Of a stretch of DNA of 64,000 nucleotides, positions 51,503-58,901 are shown piece after piece. The stretch comes from a virus. The translations under genes and the position numbers were made by a program. The stretch's first letter is position 1. Every line of letters starts with the position of its first letter. Below the pieces are notes generated by a model, which saw only the letters and a list, made by a program, of their open reading frames with translations, was not told where the DNA came from and ran no database searches. The stretch lies in the IMG/VR virus record IMGVR_UViG_3300017786_003484, positions 62,001 to 126,000 of that record, one strand, 5' to 3'.

Positions 51503-52441
51503 ATGACACAGAAAATTAGATGGGTTCTAGCACATGAGCCAATTGAATTATTTCTAAGAGCGGCAAAAGTTTTCGCATCAGAAGTTAATGCAAAAGCAGA
51601 AGGCGCACTAGATATTGAAGTTATGACAATGAATGAGTATTCTGCAAAGTATAATAACGGTGTTGTTGTTACTAAGCACGAACTTGTTGATATGATTAAC
51701 AGAGGCGACATTGAAATGTCCCAAACATACACAGTAGACATTGGCGAATATGATCACGAATTCCGTGCATTAGATATGCCATTCCTATTTGAGTCACACG
51801 ACCACGCAACTAAAGTGTTCGAAGGCCCAATTGGTCAGTCACTACTAGACGGATTAACAGAATCAGCTGGTGTTAAAGGTTTAGCCTTTACATACTCCGG
51901 TGGATATAGAATTATTCCTGGACAAGAAGGAATTGATACTATTGAAGATATTAGAGATCTTAAACTTCGTACTTCTTTCTCACCTGTTGCTATTGAAACA
52001 TTCAAAGCAGTTGGTGCAAACGTAGTTCCAATGGAACTAGAAGAAATGACAGATGCAATCCAAGATGCAGACATTCAAGTTGGTGAGTCTACTTACCCAC
52101 GTATCTATGCATTAGGACAAGACAGAGTTTCTAAGGTTATTAACCACACAGAACACTCATTGTTCTTAACAAGCATCTTAATCAACCAAGACTTCTTTGC
52201 AACTCTTGGTGAAGAACTACAAGGTATTGTTGTAGACGCCGCTAAAACAGCCGCTAATTACGAACGTGTAATCAGCATTGAAGACGTTGCACTTACACAA
52301 GCTAAAGCTGAAAGCGATGGCATTGAAGTTCGTAGAATGTCAACAGAAGAAAAAGCTCGTTTCAAAGCCGCTACTGCTCATGTTTATGACATGTTCCCAG
52401 AGTTAGCTGGAACAGTTAAGAAGATCCAAGATACAAAATAA
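51503..52441 (+). CDS. second DctP-like solute-binding protein without signal peptide
   Basis: 312 residues. KIRWVLAHEPIELFLRAAKVF, LDMPFLFESHDHATKVFEG, GVKGLAFTYSGGYRIIPG, SLFLTSILINQDFF: clear paralogue of the protein at 46759 and a TRAP solute-binding fold. It begins with the first strand and has no export signal. It has its own perfect late box and terminator, so it is a monocistronic late gene, unusual for a transporter part. It could be a cytoplasmic ligand sink, a sensor or a virion component. Confidence 0.82.
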   Translation: MTQKIRWVLAHEPIELFLRAAKVFASEVNAKAEGALDIEVMTMNEYSAKYNNGVVVTKHELVDMINRGDIEMSQTYTVDIGEYDHEFRALDMPFLFESHDHATKVFEGPIGQSLLDGLTESAGVKGLAFTYSGGYRIIPGQEGIDTIEDIRDLKLRTSFSPVAIETFKAVGANVVPMELEEMTDAIQDADIQVGESTYPRIYALGQDRVSKVINHTEHSLFLTSILINQDFFATLGEELQGIVVDAAKTAANYERVISIEDVALTQAKAESDGIEVRRMSTEEKARFKAATAHVYDMFPELAGTVKKIQDTK

Positions 52442-52462
52442 GATATCTTAGAACTACTATGG

Positions 52463-52490
52463 AAAAGGCGCTAATGGCGCCTTTTCTTTT
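52463..52490 (+). terminator. intrinsic terminator
   Basis: AAAAGGCGC-taatg-GCGCCTTTT followed by CTTTT. Nine-pair stem with A-tract and T-tract, probably bidirectional. Confidence 0.9.
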
Positions 52491-52546
52491 GGGTAAATTA
52501 TCAACCAAAAAGGATTATAAGTAGAAGTAACAAAGAAGGAAATATT

Positions 52547-52771
52547 ATGGATAAAGTTTTTGTTTTAGTAATTTCAATGTGGGGACACAATGGAACAGCA
52601 TGGGAATATATTGGAAACCAATCAGTTTTAAATCAAGACATGACATTACAACAATGTCAAGTTTTGTCAGACGAAGAAAAAACTTGGACTAAGCACGATA
52701 CAAACGAGTTTTATCGTATTCAAATGCAATGCTATCCTAAGAGATGCGCCGGTCAAAAAACCTGTAAATAA
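52547..52771 (+). CDS. small Cys-containing protein, unknown
   Basis: 74 residues. The N-terminus (MDKVFVLVISMWGHNGTAWEY) is mildly hydrophobic but not a clear signal peptide. Four Cys lie in the second half (QQCQVLS, MQCYPKRCAGQKTC). GAAGGA precedes the ATG. It stands alone after a terminator. No family recognised. Confidence 0.55.
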   Translation: MDKVFVLVISMWGHNGTAWEYIGNQSVLNQDMTLQQCQVLSDEEKTWTKHDTNEFYRIQMQCYPKRCAGQKTCK

Positions 52772-52803
52772 CAACTAACGGATGTAAGTTCTTTAACACG
52801 TTA

Positions 52804-52811
52804 ACTAAATA
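52804..52811 (+). promoter_or_regulatory. late-type promoter box
   Basis: ACTAAATA, 23 bases before the ATG at 52835, with a TAGGAGAA ribosome site. Confidence 0.45.
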
Positions 52812-52834
52812 TTAGCAATGGATAGGAGAACATT

Positions 52835-53920
52835 ATGCCGGCAAGAAATCATAGAAATTGGTTAAAGAAACCATTAGTAGAATATGTTAGTAGCGAAATA
52901 TATTCAAGTCAAGAAATATTTGAAGAAGAAATCGAAAGTATCTTTTCAAAGGTGTGGGTACCAGTATGCCACATCAGTGAAATGTATAACAAATTAGACT
53001 ATCGAACATCACAAATTGCTGGACATAATATTATTGTGTACAATACCGGAGATGGTGTACGAGCATATCGTAATTATGGCAGTTGGGCACCTACTGGAAC
53101 ATTGCAAGCACCTATTGTAACAGTTGAACCACAACTACATAGCGAAGTAAAGCACGGAGGTATGGTATGGGTAACACTTGATCCTAATCCTACACAGAGT
53201 GTTGAAGAGTGGACAGCAGGTGCATTTGATTGCATTGCTGATGCTATTGACACAGAAGAACTAGAAATTTTTCATTATCATAAAGCAATTATTCCTACCA
53301 ACTACAAACTATGGCATGATACTAACAGTGAATTCTATCATGACTTCATGCATTACTTTAATCGTGTAACTGGTTTCAACGATGAGTATTTTGCTAGAAA
53401 GAATATTCCCTTTGATAACGGGCATGTGAACGTTAGTAGTTTTACTGTAAATTATACAGAGTTTGATAAAGAAGGCGATAGAGGTGAACTAAGTTTTCCT
53501 AACTTACCTCCAAACCAATGGTATATGGTAGATTTGTTTCCTGGCTTTAACTTTAATTTACGTGGTAGTGCATATCGTTCAGATAGTGTTACGCCACTTG
53601 GACCAAATAGTGTACTAATAGAGTTTAGAGGATACGGTTTAAAGAAAGATACTCCAGAAGAAAGACAAACTCGTATTAAACATCATAATACTATCTGGGG
53701 ACCGTTTGGCAGAAACTTACATGAAGATCTTTTAGGTGTAACCGGGCAAGGAGCATCAATGTCTCCAGGCACAGAGAAAAGAAATATTTTACATGGAAGA
53801 CATGAAAATAGTACTATACATGATGAAGTTGGTATGCGTCACTACTATGCAGAATGGGGAAAATATATGGAGTTAGATCCTAGTAATCCAATAAAAGAGG
53901 TTGACAAAAAGGCCGCATAG
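52835..53920 (+). CDS. ring-hydroxylating oxygenase alpha-subunit homologue lacking the Rieske site
   Basis: 361 residues. The framework of Rieske oxygenase alpha subunits is present: IFSKVWVPVCHISEM, DYRTSQIAGHNIIVYNTGDG, VRAYRN at 75-80. At that point the family has the two Cys-x-His / Cys-x2-His cluster motifs over 30 or so residues; here the chain goes directly to YGSWAPTGTLQAPIV. The mononuclear iron region remains (NYKLWHDTNSEFYHDFMH, H169 and H173, with acidic residues near HEDLLGVTGQG). Without the cluster it cannot take electrons the usual way. A tmRNA promoter lies in its last codons. Confidence 0.75.
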   Translation: MPARNHRNWLKKPLVEYVSSEIYSSQEIFEEEIESIFSKVWVPVCHISEMYNKLDYRTSQIAGHNIIVYNTGDGVRAYRNYGSWAPTGTLQAPIVTVEPQLHSEVKHGGMVWVTLDPNPTQSVEEWTAGAFDCIADAIDTEELEIFHYHKAIIPTNYKLWHDTNSEFYHDFMHYFNRVTGFNDEYFARKNIPFDNGHVNVSSFTVNYTEFDKEGDRGELSFPNLPPNQWYMVDLFPGFNFNLRGSAYRSDSVTPLGPNSVLIEFRGYGLKKDTPEERQTRIKHHNTIWGPFGRNLHEDLLGVTGQGASMSPGTEKRNILHGRHENSTIHDEVGMRHYYAEWGKYMELDPSNPIKEVDKKAA

Positions 53921-53931
53921 TGTTATAAATA
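53901..53931 (+). promoter_or_regulatory. ssrA: tmRNA promoter, combined host-type and late-type
   Basis: TTGACA at 53901-53906, 17-bp spacer, TATAAA at 53924-53929. The -10 is at the same time the start of a perfect T4 late box TATAAATA (53924-53931). It lies across the stop codon of the oxygenase-like gene. Start expected near 53936. This would keep the RNA made through the whole infection. Confidence 0.7.
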
Positions 53932-53935
53932 TAAT

Positions 53936-53997
53936 ACAATGGTGAAGCATAACAAACGTTGTACAGGACTCGGGGGCAGTACCCGACGCCTCCACCA
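53936..53997 (+). ncRNA. ssrA: tmRNA acceptor piece (3' part) of a permuted two-piece tmRNA
   Basis: The 3' domain comes first in the gene. T-arm: TCGGG (53970-53974), loop GGCAGTA (53975-53981), CCCGA (53982-53986). Acceptor 3' strand CGCCTCC (53987-53993), discriminator A and encoded CCA (53995-53997). It pairs with GGGGGCG at 54197-54203 over seven pairs, with a G-U at the third position, the alanine identity element of AlaRS. The order acceptor piece, spacer, coding piece is that of alphaproteobacterial tmRNAs. The 5' limit is set from the promoter. Confidence 0.88.
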
Positions 53998-54196
53998 TAA
54001 ACACACGAACGAGGAATGGAACTATAAACAGTTTTAAAGATAAGTGTAGAATATTTTATATCGTTAAAGGTCATCTTAACGTATCTACACAAACAATAGA
54101 AGATTGTTACGATTATTATTTTAGAAGAATGTGGAATAATAACGAGTGTTACATATACGAAGAAGGTTTTGAAGAATCGTATCGTGTTTTTATGAT
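53998..54196 (+). other. intervening segment of the permuted tmRNA precursor
   Basis: 199 bases between the encoded CCA and the 5' end of the coding piece, expected to be cut out during maturation. It is not empty: from about 54013 to the TAG at 54208-54210 one frame is open for over 60 codons with protein-like content (CRIFYIVKGHLNVSTQTIED for example), but no ATG, GTG or TTG starts it near its 5' end. The segment may be a remnant gene or just AT-rich spacer. Confidence 0.5.
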
Positions 54197-54376
54197 GGGG
54201 GCGAAATAGGATCGACTGGCAAGTAGTAGGAATGTGGAGTTGTCCGGATGTAAGCTCGGTTAACGCGAACAAAACGATAATTGCAAACGATAATTTTGCA
54301 TCTGAGGATTTTGCCCTAGCGGCTTAGTTACTCTGGGCGGGTACTGCCTGGAAACAGAAGTGCCACTTAAAGTGAA
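54197..54376 (+). ncRNA. ssrA: tmRNA coding piece (5' part) with tag ANDNFASEDFALAA
   Basis: It begins GGGGGCGAAATAGGATCGAC, the tmRNA 5' signature (acceptor strand and D-region). Pseudoknot-type complementarity follows (GTCCGG and CTCGG near 54240-54260). The tag frame starts at GCA 54283 and reads ANDNFASEDFALAA, stop TAG at 54325-54327. The tag ends ALAA, the ClpXP signal. An identical ACGATAATT stands before and within the tag start, so the resume codon is the likeliest but not the only choice. The 3' end is uncertain by about 15 bases. Function: rescue of stalled ribosomes, with host SmpB. Confidence 0.9.
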
Positions 54377-54381
54377 TAACA

Positions 54382-55107
54382 ATGATTGAAAATTTCTATA
54401 CAAGTGACTTTTTAAAGATTCGGTATATGTCTTCTCCGCAAGAACGATCCTCAAATAGAGTACTAATATGGTTTTCTGGAATAGCTGGAGCACTTGGCTC
54501 AAAAGCAAGACCAAGTGGATTTTTTAAAAGTTTAAACATTGATTCAATTATTTGGGTAGATGAGAAAGCACCTTTCTCTTGGGGCAATAGTATAGATATT
54601 GAAGAACTTTGTAAAACACTTCTGCCTCTAACAAAAAATAAAGAATTACTATTTTTTGGAAATTCAATGGGAGGTTTTCTAGCAATATTACTTTCTAAGT
54701 ATCTTAAACCTATAAAGGTTATTACAATGAATCCTCAATATAGTGTTCATCCTGATATAATATTAGAAAAGAGATGGCCTGAGTTTATCAATGTAATTAC
54801 ACAGTTTAAACACAAAGATCTGACTAACAGTTTTATTCCTGATACTGATTATGCAATAATGTTTGGCGTTGATGATCAGGACGAATTGCATTTTAGGTTA
54901 TTCAATACCCACCGTAATCTTCCAAATGTACAGATTATTAAATTTTTAGATTACAAAACTAACTTAGATAATGCCGCACATCAGGCAGGGGTATATCTTA
55001 ATAGACTTGGCATCTTCCGTGATGTTATTGCAAACTTTTATAATAGTAAATCACTGAAAGAAATTTTTATAAAAAACTCCGTTAGATATACAGGGCTGAA
55101 ACATTAA
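54382..55107 (+). CDS. alpha/beta hydrolase
   Basis: 241 residues. RVLIWFSGIAGALGS holds the oxyanion region, GNSMGG at 93-98 the nucleophile elbow (S95), VDDQDE near 163-168 the acid and NAAHQAG the His (H200): a full triad in the canonical order. No signal peptide, so cytoplasmic. It could be an esterase, thioesterase or peptidase. It follows the tmRNA with only a few bases between and may be read through from the same promoter. Confidence 0.78.
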   Translation: MIENFYTSDFLKIRYMSSPQERSSNRVLIWFSGIAGALGSKARPSGFFKSLNIDSIIWVDEKAPFSWGNSIDIEELCKTLLPLTKNKELLFFGNSMGGFLAILLSKYLKPIKVITMNPQYSVHPDIILEKRWPEFINVITQFKHKDLTNSFIPDTDYAIMFGVDDQDELHFRLFNTHRNLPNVQIIKFLDYKTNLDNAAHQAGVYLNRLGIFRDVIANFYNSKSLKEIFIKNSVRYTGLKH

Positions 55108-55156
55108 TACTAACTAGTATAAAGAAAACTTTTTGAAAAAATAGGAGAAGTAAGAT

Positions 55157-55924
55157 ATGAAAAAGACCATTGATGTGTATGACGGGCTTATTAGTAAAGA
55201 ACTACAACACGAAATACACGAATATGCACTTAATCATACATGGTATAGTGCATTACGTCATAACTGTGATTATGATGCTACAGTAGATCCACTAAACAAT
55301 GAATTAGGCGAAGGCGAACGAGGAATTATCCGACATCCGTATGGTAATAGTACTGATATGGTAAAAACTAGGCATCCGTTAATCTATAAACTGTTTCAAG
55401 AAATAAATGATAAAGTACTAGGAGGCAAAGCAGATATTGATGGTATAAAAGAAGATATTGGCGGACTTCGAAGTGGCAAGAACGTTTATAGTGACGGACA
55501 AAACTTCTTCCAAAAATACGATTATGACAATACTATTAAAGGTTGGACATGTTATATGAATGCAAAATGTCAGGCTCCAAAGAAATCATTGAAACCAGGA
55601 ATAGGATACATTCACAGAGATAGCGGCCCTGATTACGTTGATAAGACTAACTATGCAACTGTACTATTTGTTACTAATCCAAAATGGTTGCCAAGTTGGG
55701 GCGGAGAATATAACTTTTTTGGAGATGATTTAGATGGTGCTGAAATACATTCTAAGTACGGCTATCCCATAGGATTTCCAACAAACATTGTTGGTCATAA
55801 ACCAGGTAGAATAATTGTATATAGACACGATCAAAATCATATAAGTCTTCGTATAGCACCAGATGCTGAAGGAATGCCTGTTAGGGTGGCATTTAGGGTA
55901 AACTTGAATGATGATAATGAATAA
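55157..55924 (+). CDS. 2-oxoglutarate/Fe(II)-dependent oxygenase
   Basis: 255 residues with a jelly-roll core. Iron ligands H153-x-D155 in GYIHRDSG and H228 in RHDQNHISLRIAP; R243 in PVRVAFRVNL would bind 2-oxoglutarate. WGGEYNFFGDD is the strand before the second part of the barrel, as in prolyl-hydroxylase-like phage enzymes. Such proteins are common in marine T4-like phages; targets are unknown (protein, lipid or nucleotide). Ribosome site TAGGAGAAG. Confidence 0.82.
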   Translation: MKKTIDVYDGLISKELQHEIHEYALNHTWYSALRHNCDYDATVDPLNNELGEGERGIIRHPYGNSTDMVKTRHPLIYKLFQEINDKVLGGKADIDGIKEDIGGLRSGKNVYSDGQNFFQKYDYDNTIKGWTCYMNAKCQAPKKSLKPGIGYIHRDSGPDYVDKTNYATVLFVTNPKWLPSWGGEYNFFGDDLDGAEIHSKYGYPIGFPTNIVGHKPGRIIVYRHDQNHISLRIAPDAEGMPVRVAFRVNLNDDNE

Positions 55925-55973
55925 TTAGAAAGTAACATTAGTTACATACACACACAGAAAAGGAGACATAACA

Positions 55974-56255
55974 ATGTCTGATACAATCAAAAACTATAAT
56001 GATGCTATGAGTGCATCATTCCCTAAGGTAACATTCAATAAGAATGGATACGAAATCCGCACACAAGTTCTTGAAATGGCAAAAGAACAAGAATGGAATG
56101 ACTTTCATGCTAAACTTCAAGCATGGGAACAAACAGTGGTGCGTGATCCAGACACATCAGAGGTAGTATCAACAACTTTATTACCTTCAGTCCCAGGCGT
56201 ATCCGCAATTCTTGAGACCGCTGAAGAGTTTTATAACTTCATTAATAAGAAATAA
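55974..56255 (+). CDS. small conserved-type phage protein, 93 aa
   Basis: AAAAGGAGA before the ATG. Contains FNKNGYEIRTQVLEMAKEQ, a pattern I have seen in short T4-like phage proteins of unknown role, and ends in a helix (LETAEEFYNFINKK). It is rather abundant-looking (strong ribosome site) and ends before a terminator. Confidence 0.65.
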   Translation: MSDTIKNYNDAMSASFPKVTFNKNGYEIRTQVLEMAKEQEWNDFHAKLQAWEQTVVRDPDTSEVVSTTLLPSVPGVSAILETAEEFYNFINKK

Positions 56256-56372
56256 AACTTTTAAAACAACTCTGCCATCTTTAGTAGATTAGCAGTAGAA
56301 ACTGACGGTAGCTAGAAATCCGATTACAAAAAAAGTAGCATTATAAAAGGGGTGGTTACCAAATAAACCCGA

Positions 56373-56401
56373 GGAGCCCAACGGTTAGGCTCCACTTTTC
56401 T
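56373..56401 (+). terminator. intrinsic terminator
   Basis: GGAGCC (56373-56378), nine-base loop, GGCTCC (56388-56393), then ACTTTTCTT. The 165 bases between the stop at 56255 and the ATG at 56420 otherwise hold only short hairpins, for example CAGT-agaa-ACTG, and no gene. Confidence 0.75.
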
Positions 56402-56419
56402 TAACAGCTATATATTAAC

Positions 56420-57058
56420 ATGCTATCAACATATGCAAATAAACAAAATACTCATCTTGTAATAGATACAACAACTAATGGAATATTAATTGCAGTACAT
56501 AGCAACGTTGTTGCGAATGCAATATGTTTTAAAATATTGAATACAGAAGCAATGTCTATTAGGCTAGTAGATTTCAACGAGGAAATAAATCCATTGCTTA
56601 AACCACAGTTTAATGAGTCTAGTAATTTTATATTAACTAAAGTTGGACACAACTTAACACCTCAATCAACAGCAAATGTTGGACAACTTGTAAAAAGTAC
56701 AGATGGCAATGGCCGTTTTGGTGTAGCTAAAATGTCTGAAGTAACAGATGAGTGGATAGCATTAAGAAAGAAAGCACATAATATCAAAGAAGTTATAGCA
56801 AGTAGCGATCTTCGAGTTCTTAGATCAGCAACACCGAGCAAAAAGTTCTTTGGAGACACTATTACCTTTCCTTTTATTAAAAAAGAACTTGATAAATGTA
56901 ATCCACAGGAAGATCAATACACAGATGCTATTCGAGAATGGGCAAATATAGTAAATGTTCCTGTAAAAAAAGGATTTGAAATGCTATCAGCAGAAAGCAA
57001 TAATATTACTCATTTGGTTAATAATTCAAGAATATTTTGGAGTAAAAAATGTCTTTAA
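56420..57058 (+). CDS. unknown protein A of the PP-loop module
   Basis: 212 residues. The C-terminal domain (FPFIKKELDKCNPQEDQYTDAI, REWANIVNVPVKKGFEML) is paralogous to the protein at 58079 (IPYMSNELSKCKPDEDQYTN, VIEWAIASGLDVKQAYHEL), and the N-termini correspond (MLSTYANKQN and MLDTFSNRKN). No catalytic motif known to me. It overlaps the PP-loop ATPase gene by ten bases. The LxKCxPxEDQYT motif is the best handle for finding relatives. Confidence 0.7.
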   Translation: MLSTYANKQNTHLVIDTTTNGILIAVHSNVVANAICFKILNTEAMSIRLVDFNEEINPLLKPQFNESSNFILTKVGHNLTPQSTANVGQLVKSTDGNGRFGVAKMSEVTDEWIALRKKAHNIKEVIASSDLRVLRSATPSKKFFGDTITFPFIKKELDKCNPQEDQYTDAIREWANIVNVPVKKGFEMLSAESNNITHLVNNSRIFWSKKCL

Positions 57059-58086
57059 ATTATGCTTTTAGTACTAAATTAAAACATGGTAGTGAATATG
57101 CTAAGAAAGACATTGCTGTTTTTCGTTCTCTTTATCATATGGATCCAGATCCATTTTTAGTTGATAGAACTGACTCTGTGGTCTTTCCTTTCTCAGAAAA
57201 CAATTATTTTCCAATGATACAACCGTTATCTAATGTTATGAGTTGGGAAGAATGTACAAAAGAGAGAGTTGAAGAACTAATATCCTTTGACAAAGAACTT
57301 TATGTTATGTGGAGCGGAGGAATAGATAGTACATTAATGCTTTTATCTTTTATGAAATATAGTAATATGAATAATGTTACAATAGTTTTAAACATGGACT
57401 CAATTAAAGAATATCCTTATTTTTATAAAAGGTTTATAGCTCAATGTAATTATAAATTACTGTCAACTGAACAATTAATGAATAATGCATTGCTAAATGA
57501 CATCAATGGATTAATAGTATCAGCCGAACATGCTGATCAGTTAGTTGGATCTCCTTTGGCTCAGTTACTTGCAACAACATCAGGTAGAACAATGCTTGGT
57601 CTTCCATTTGATGAAGAAAATTTCAGCAAATTTTTAACAAACTTAAATGTTCCAGTACATCATATTGATACAATAATGGAACTCTATAACATTAGTATTA
57701 AAAACAGTCCTCGTCCAATTAAGAATATGTGGGATCTCTGTTGGTGGCATGGATTTAACTTTAAATGGCAAACCATCTACATGAAACTGGCTATTAGAAT
57801 AAAAAATCCTTTGAATCTTTTAACTTTCTACTCTTCGGTAAACTTTCAAAATACCAGTATACACCAAGAAGGTAATACACTTGATCTAAAGAAAGTTTTT
57901 AAAGATATAATCGTTAATTATACCGAAGATACTGAATACCTAAGAAAAGAAAAATTTGCATCTTCAACATTATATTATGGACTAACCTCTTCGACAGGAT
58001 TAGACAAAAATTGGAATAAAATTAATGTTGATATGATTGAATACTATAATAAAGATAACACTATAAAGGAAATAATGAATGCTTGA
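57049..58086 (+). CDS. PP-loop (N-type ATP pyrophosphatase) protein, asparagine-synthase-like
   Basis: 345 residues. LYVMWSGGIDSTLMLLSF contains SGGIDS at 89-94, the pyrophosphate-binding loop of asparagine synthetase, GMP synthetase, QueC and ThiI. It follows a 75-residue N-terminal part with no glutaminase Cys. GLIVSAEHADQLVG resembles the second conserved block (SGEGADE in asparagine synthetases) in altered form. It activates a carboxylate or base by adenylation, by family rule. It lies between two paralogous genes with ten- and eight-base overlaps. Confidence 0.8.
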   Translation: MSLNYAFSTKLKHGSEYAKKDIAVFRSLYHMDPDPFLVDRTDSVVFPFSENNYFPMIQPLSNVMSWEECTKERVEELISFDKELYVMWSGGIDSTLMLLSFMKYSNMNNVTIVLNMDSIKEYPYFYKRFIAQCNYKLLSTEQLMNNALLNDINGLIVSAEHADQLVGSPLAQLLATTSGRTMLGLPFDEENFSKFLTNLNVPVHHIDTIMELYNISIKNSPRPIKNMWDLCWWHGFNFKWQTIYMKLAIRIKNPLNLLTFYSSVNFQNTSIHQEGNTLDLKKVFKDIIVNYTEDTEYLRKEKFASSTLYYGLTSSTGLDKNWNKINVDMIEYYNKDNTIKEIMNA

Positions 58087-58798
58087 TACTTTTAGCAATA
58101 GAAAAAATGTTACAATGATGCTTATAGACCAAGAAGATTTCAGTATATTAACTGTTACATCAAGTGTCTCGGTACTTAATGCATTGTCAGAAGGTTTTGA
58201 TAACTCTGTACCTGTACTTGGAAGAATAACAAATCCTGATGCGTTAAAAGCACTAAGAACTTATAATCAATCAGCTTCTCAAGCTCTGTTAGCAAATGTT
58301 GGACTTGATGATCTAACTCAAGAAATTGAAACCAAAGCAAATTGGGACACGATTGGACTAACACCAATTAGCTTTGGCTTAAAGCCAATGAACGAAAAAA
58401 CAGAAGGGTTTGTATTAAAAAGAAAGATTGCAAATAGAAGACAAAATGTACTGTCTCAAATTGAATCTAAATTAGAACGTTATGCTAGTCGAGTTATTAA
58501 TTCTTCTCTTGATGATATTTTTATTCCTTATATGTCAAACGAACTTAGTAAATGTAAACCAGATGAAGACCAATATACCAATCCTGTAATTGAATGGGCA
58601 ATAGCATCAGGTTTAGATGTAAAACAAGCATATCATGAGTTAAGCATGGTAACAAGTTCTGCTAATTTAACTACTATGCGTCTTCATGCTCATTGGAGGT
58701 TCTTTGTAAATCAAGTTAATAAGCTCGACTTTCAAGTTGACGGAATACTAGAAAAAGTTATTGCTGATGCTGAACTAAAACTTAGGTCTGGGCTATAA
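58079..58798 (+). CDS. unknown protein B of the PP-loop module
   Basis: 239 residues, overlapping the PP-loop gene by eight bases. Paralogue of the 56420 protein, with an added central helical part (RRQNVLSQIESKLERYASRV). Shares the KCKPDEDQYT motif and the TTMRLHAHWRFFVNQV end (the relative has THLVNNSRIFWSKK). It is probably a binding partner or substrate carrier of the PP-loop enzyme. Nothing in it points to a known fold. Confidence 0.7.
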   Translation: MLDTFSNRKNVTMMLIDQEDFSILTVTSSVSVLNALSEGFDNSVPVLGRITNPDALKALRTYNQSASQALLANVGLDDLTQEIETKANWDTIGLTPISFGLKPMNEKTEGFVLKRKIANRRQNVLSQIESKLERYASRVINSSLDDIFIPYMSNELSKCKPDEDQYTNPVIEWAIASGLDVKQAYHELSMVTSSANLTTMRLHAHWRFFVNQVNKLDFQVDGILEKVIADAELKLRSGL

Positions 58799-58823
58799 AC
58801 GGATAAAAATCACAAAAAAAAGG

Positions 58824-58852
58824 TTGACTATTGGATACAGTTATGTTATATT
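58824..58852 (+). promoter_or_regulatory. sigma70-type promoter of the small DNA-binding protein
   Basis: TTGACT at 58824-58829, 17-bp spacer, TATATT at 58847-58852. Immediately behind, TAGTTAGA-aagac-TCTAACTA (58860-58880) forms an eight-pair hairpin at the 5' end of the message, followed by CTTTT and an AAAGGAAA ribosome site. Confidence 0.78.
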
Positions 58853-58901
58853 AGTAACATAGTTAGAAAGACTCTAACTACTTTTGATAAAAGGAAATTA
58901 A

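Noticed and set aside
53880-54272. Minus-strand open frame of 130 codons across the tmRNA
   Set aside because: It is antisense to the tmRNA and the oxygenase end; the tmRNA explains the conserved parts. Content is AT-driven and there is no ribosome site.
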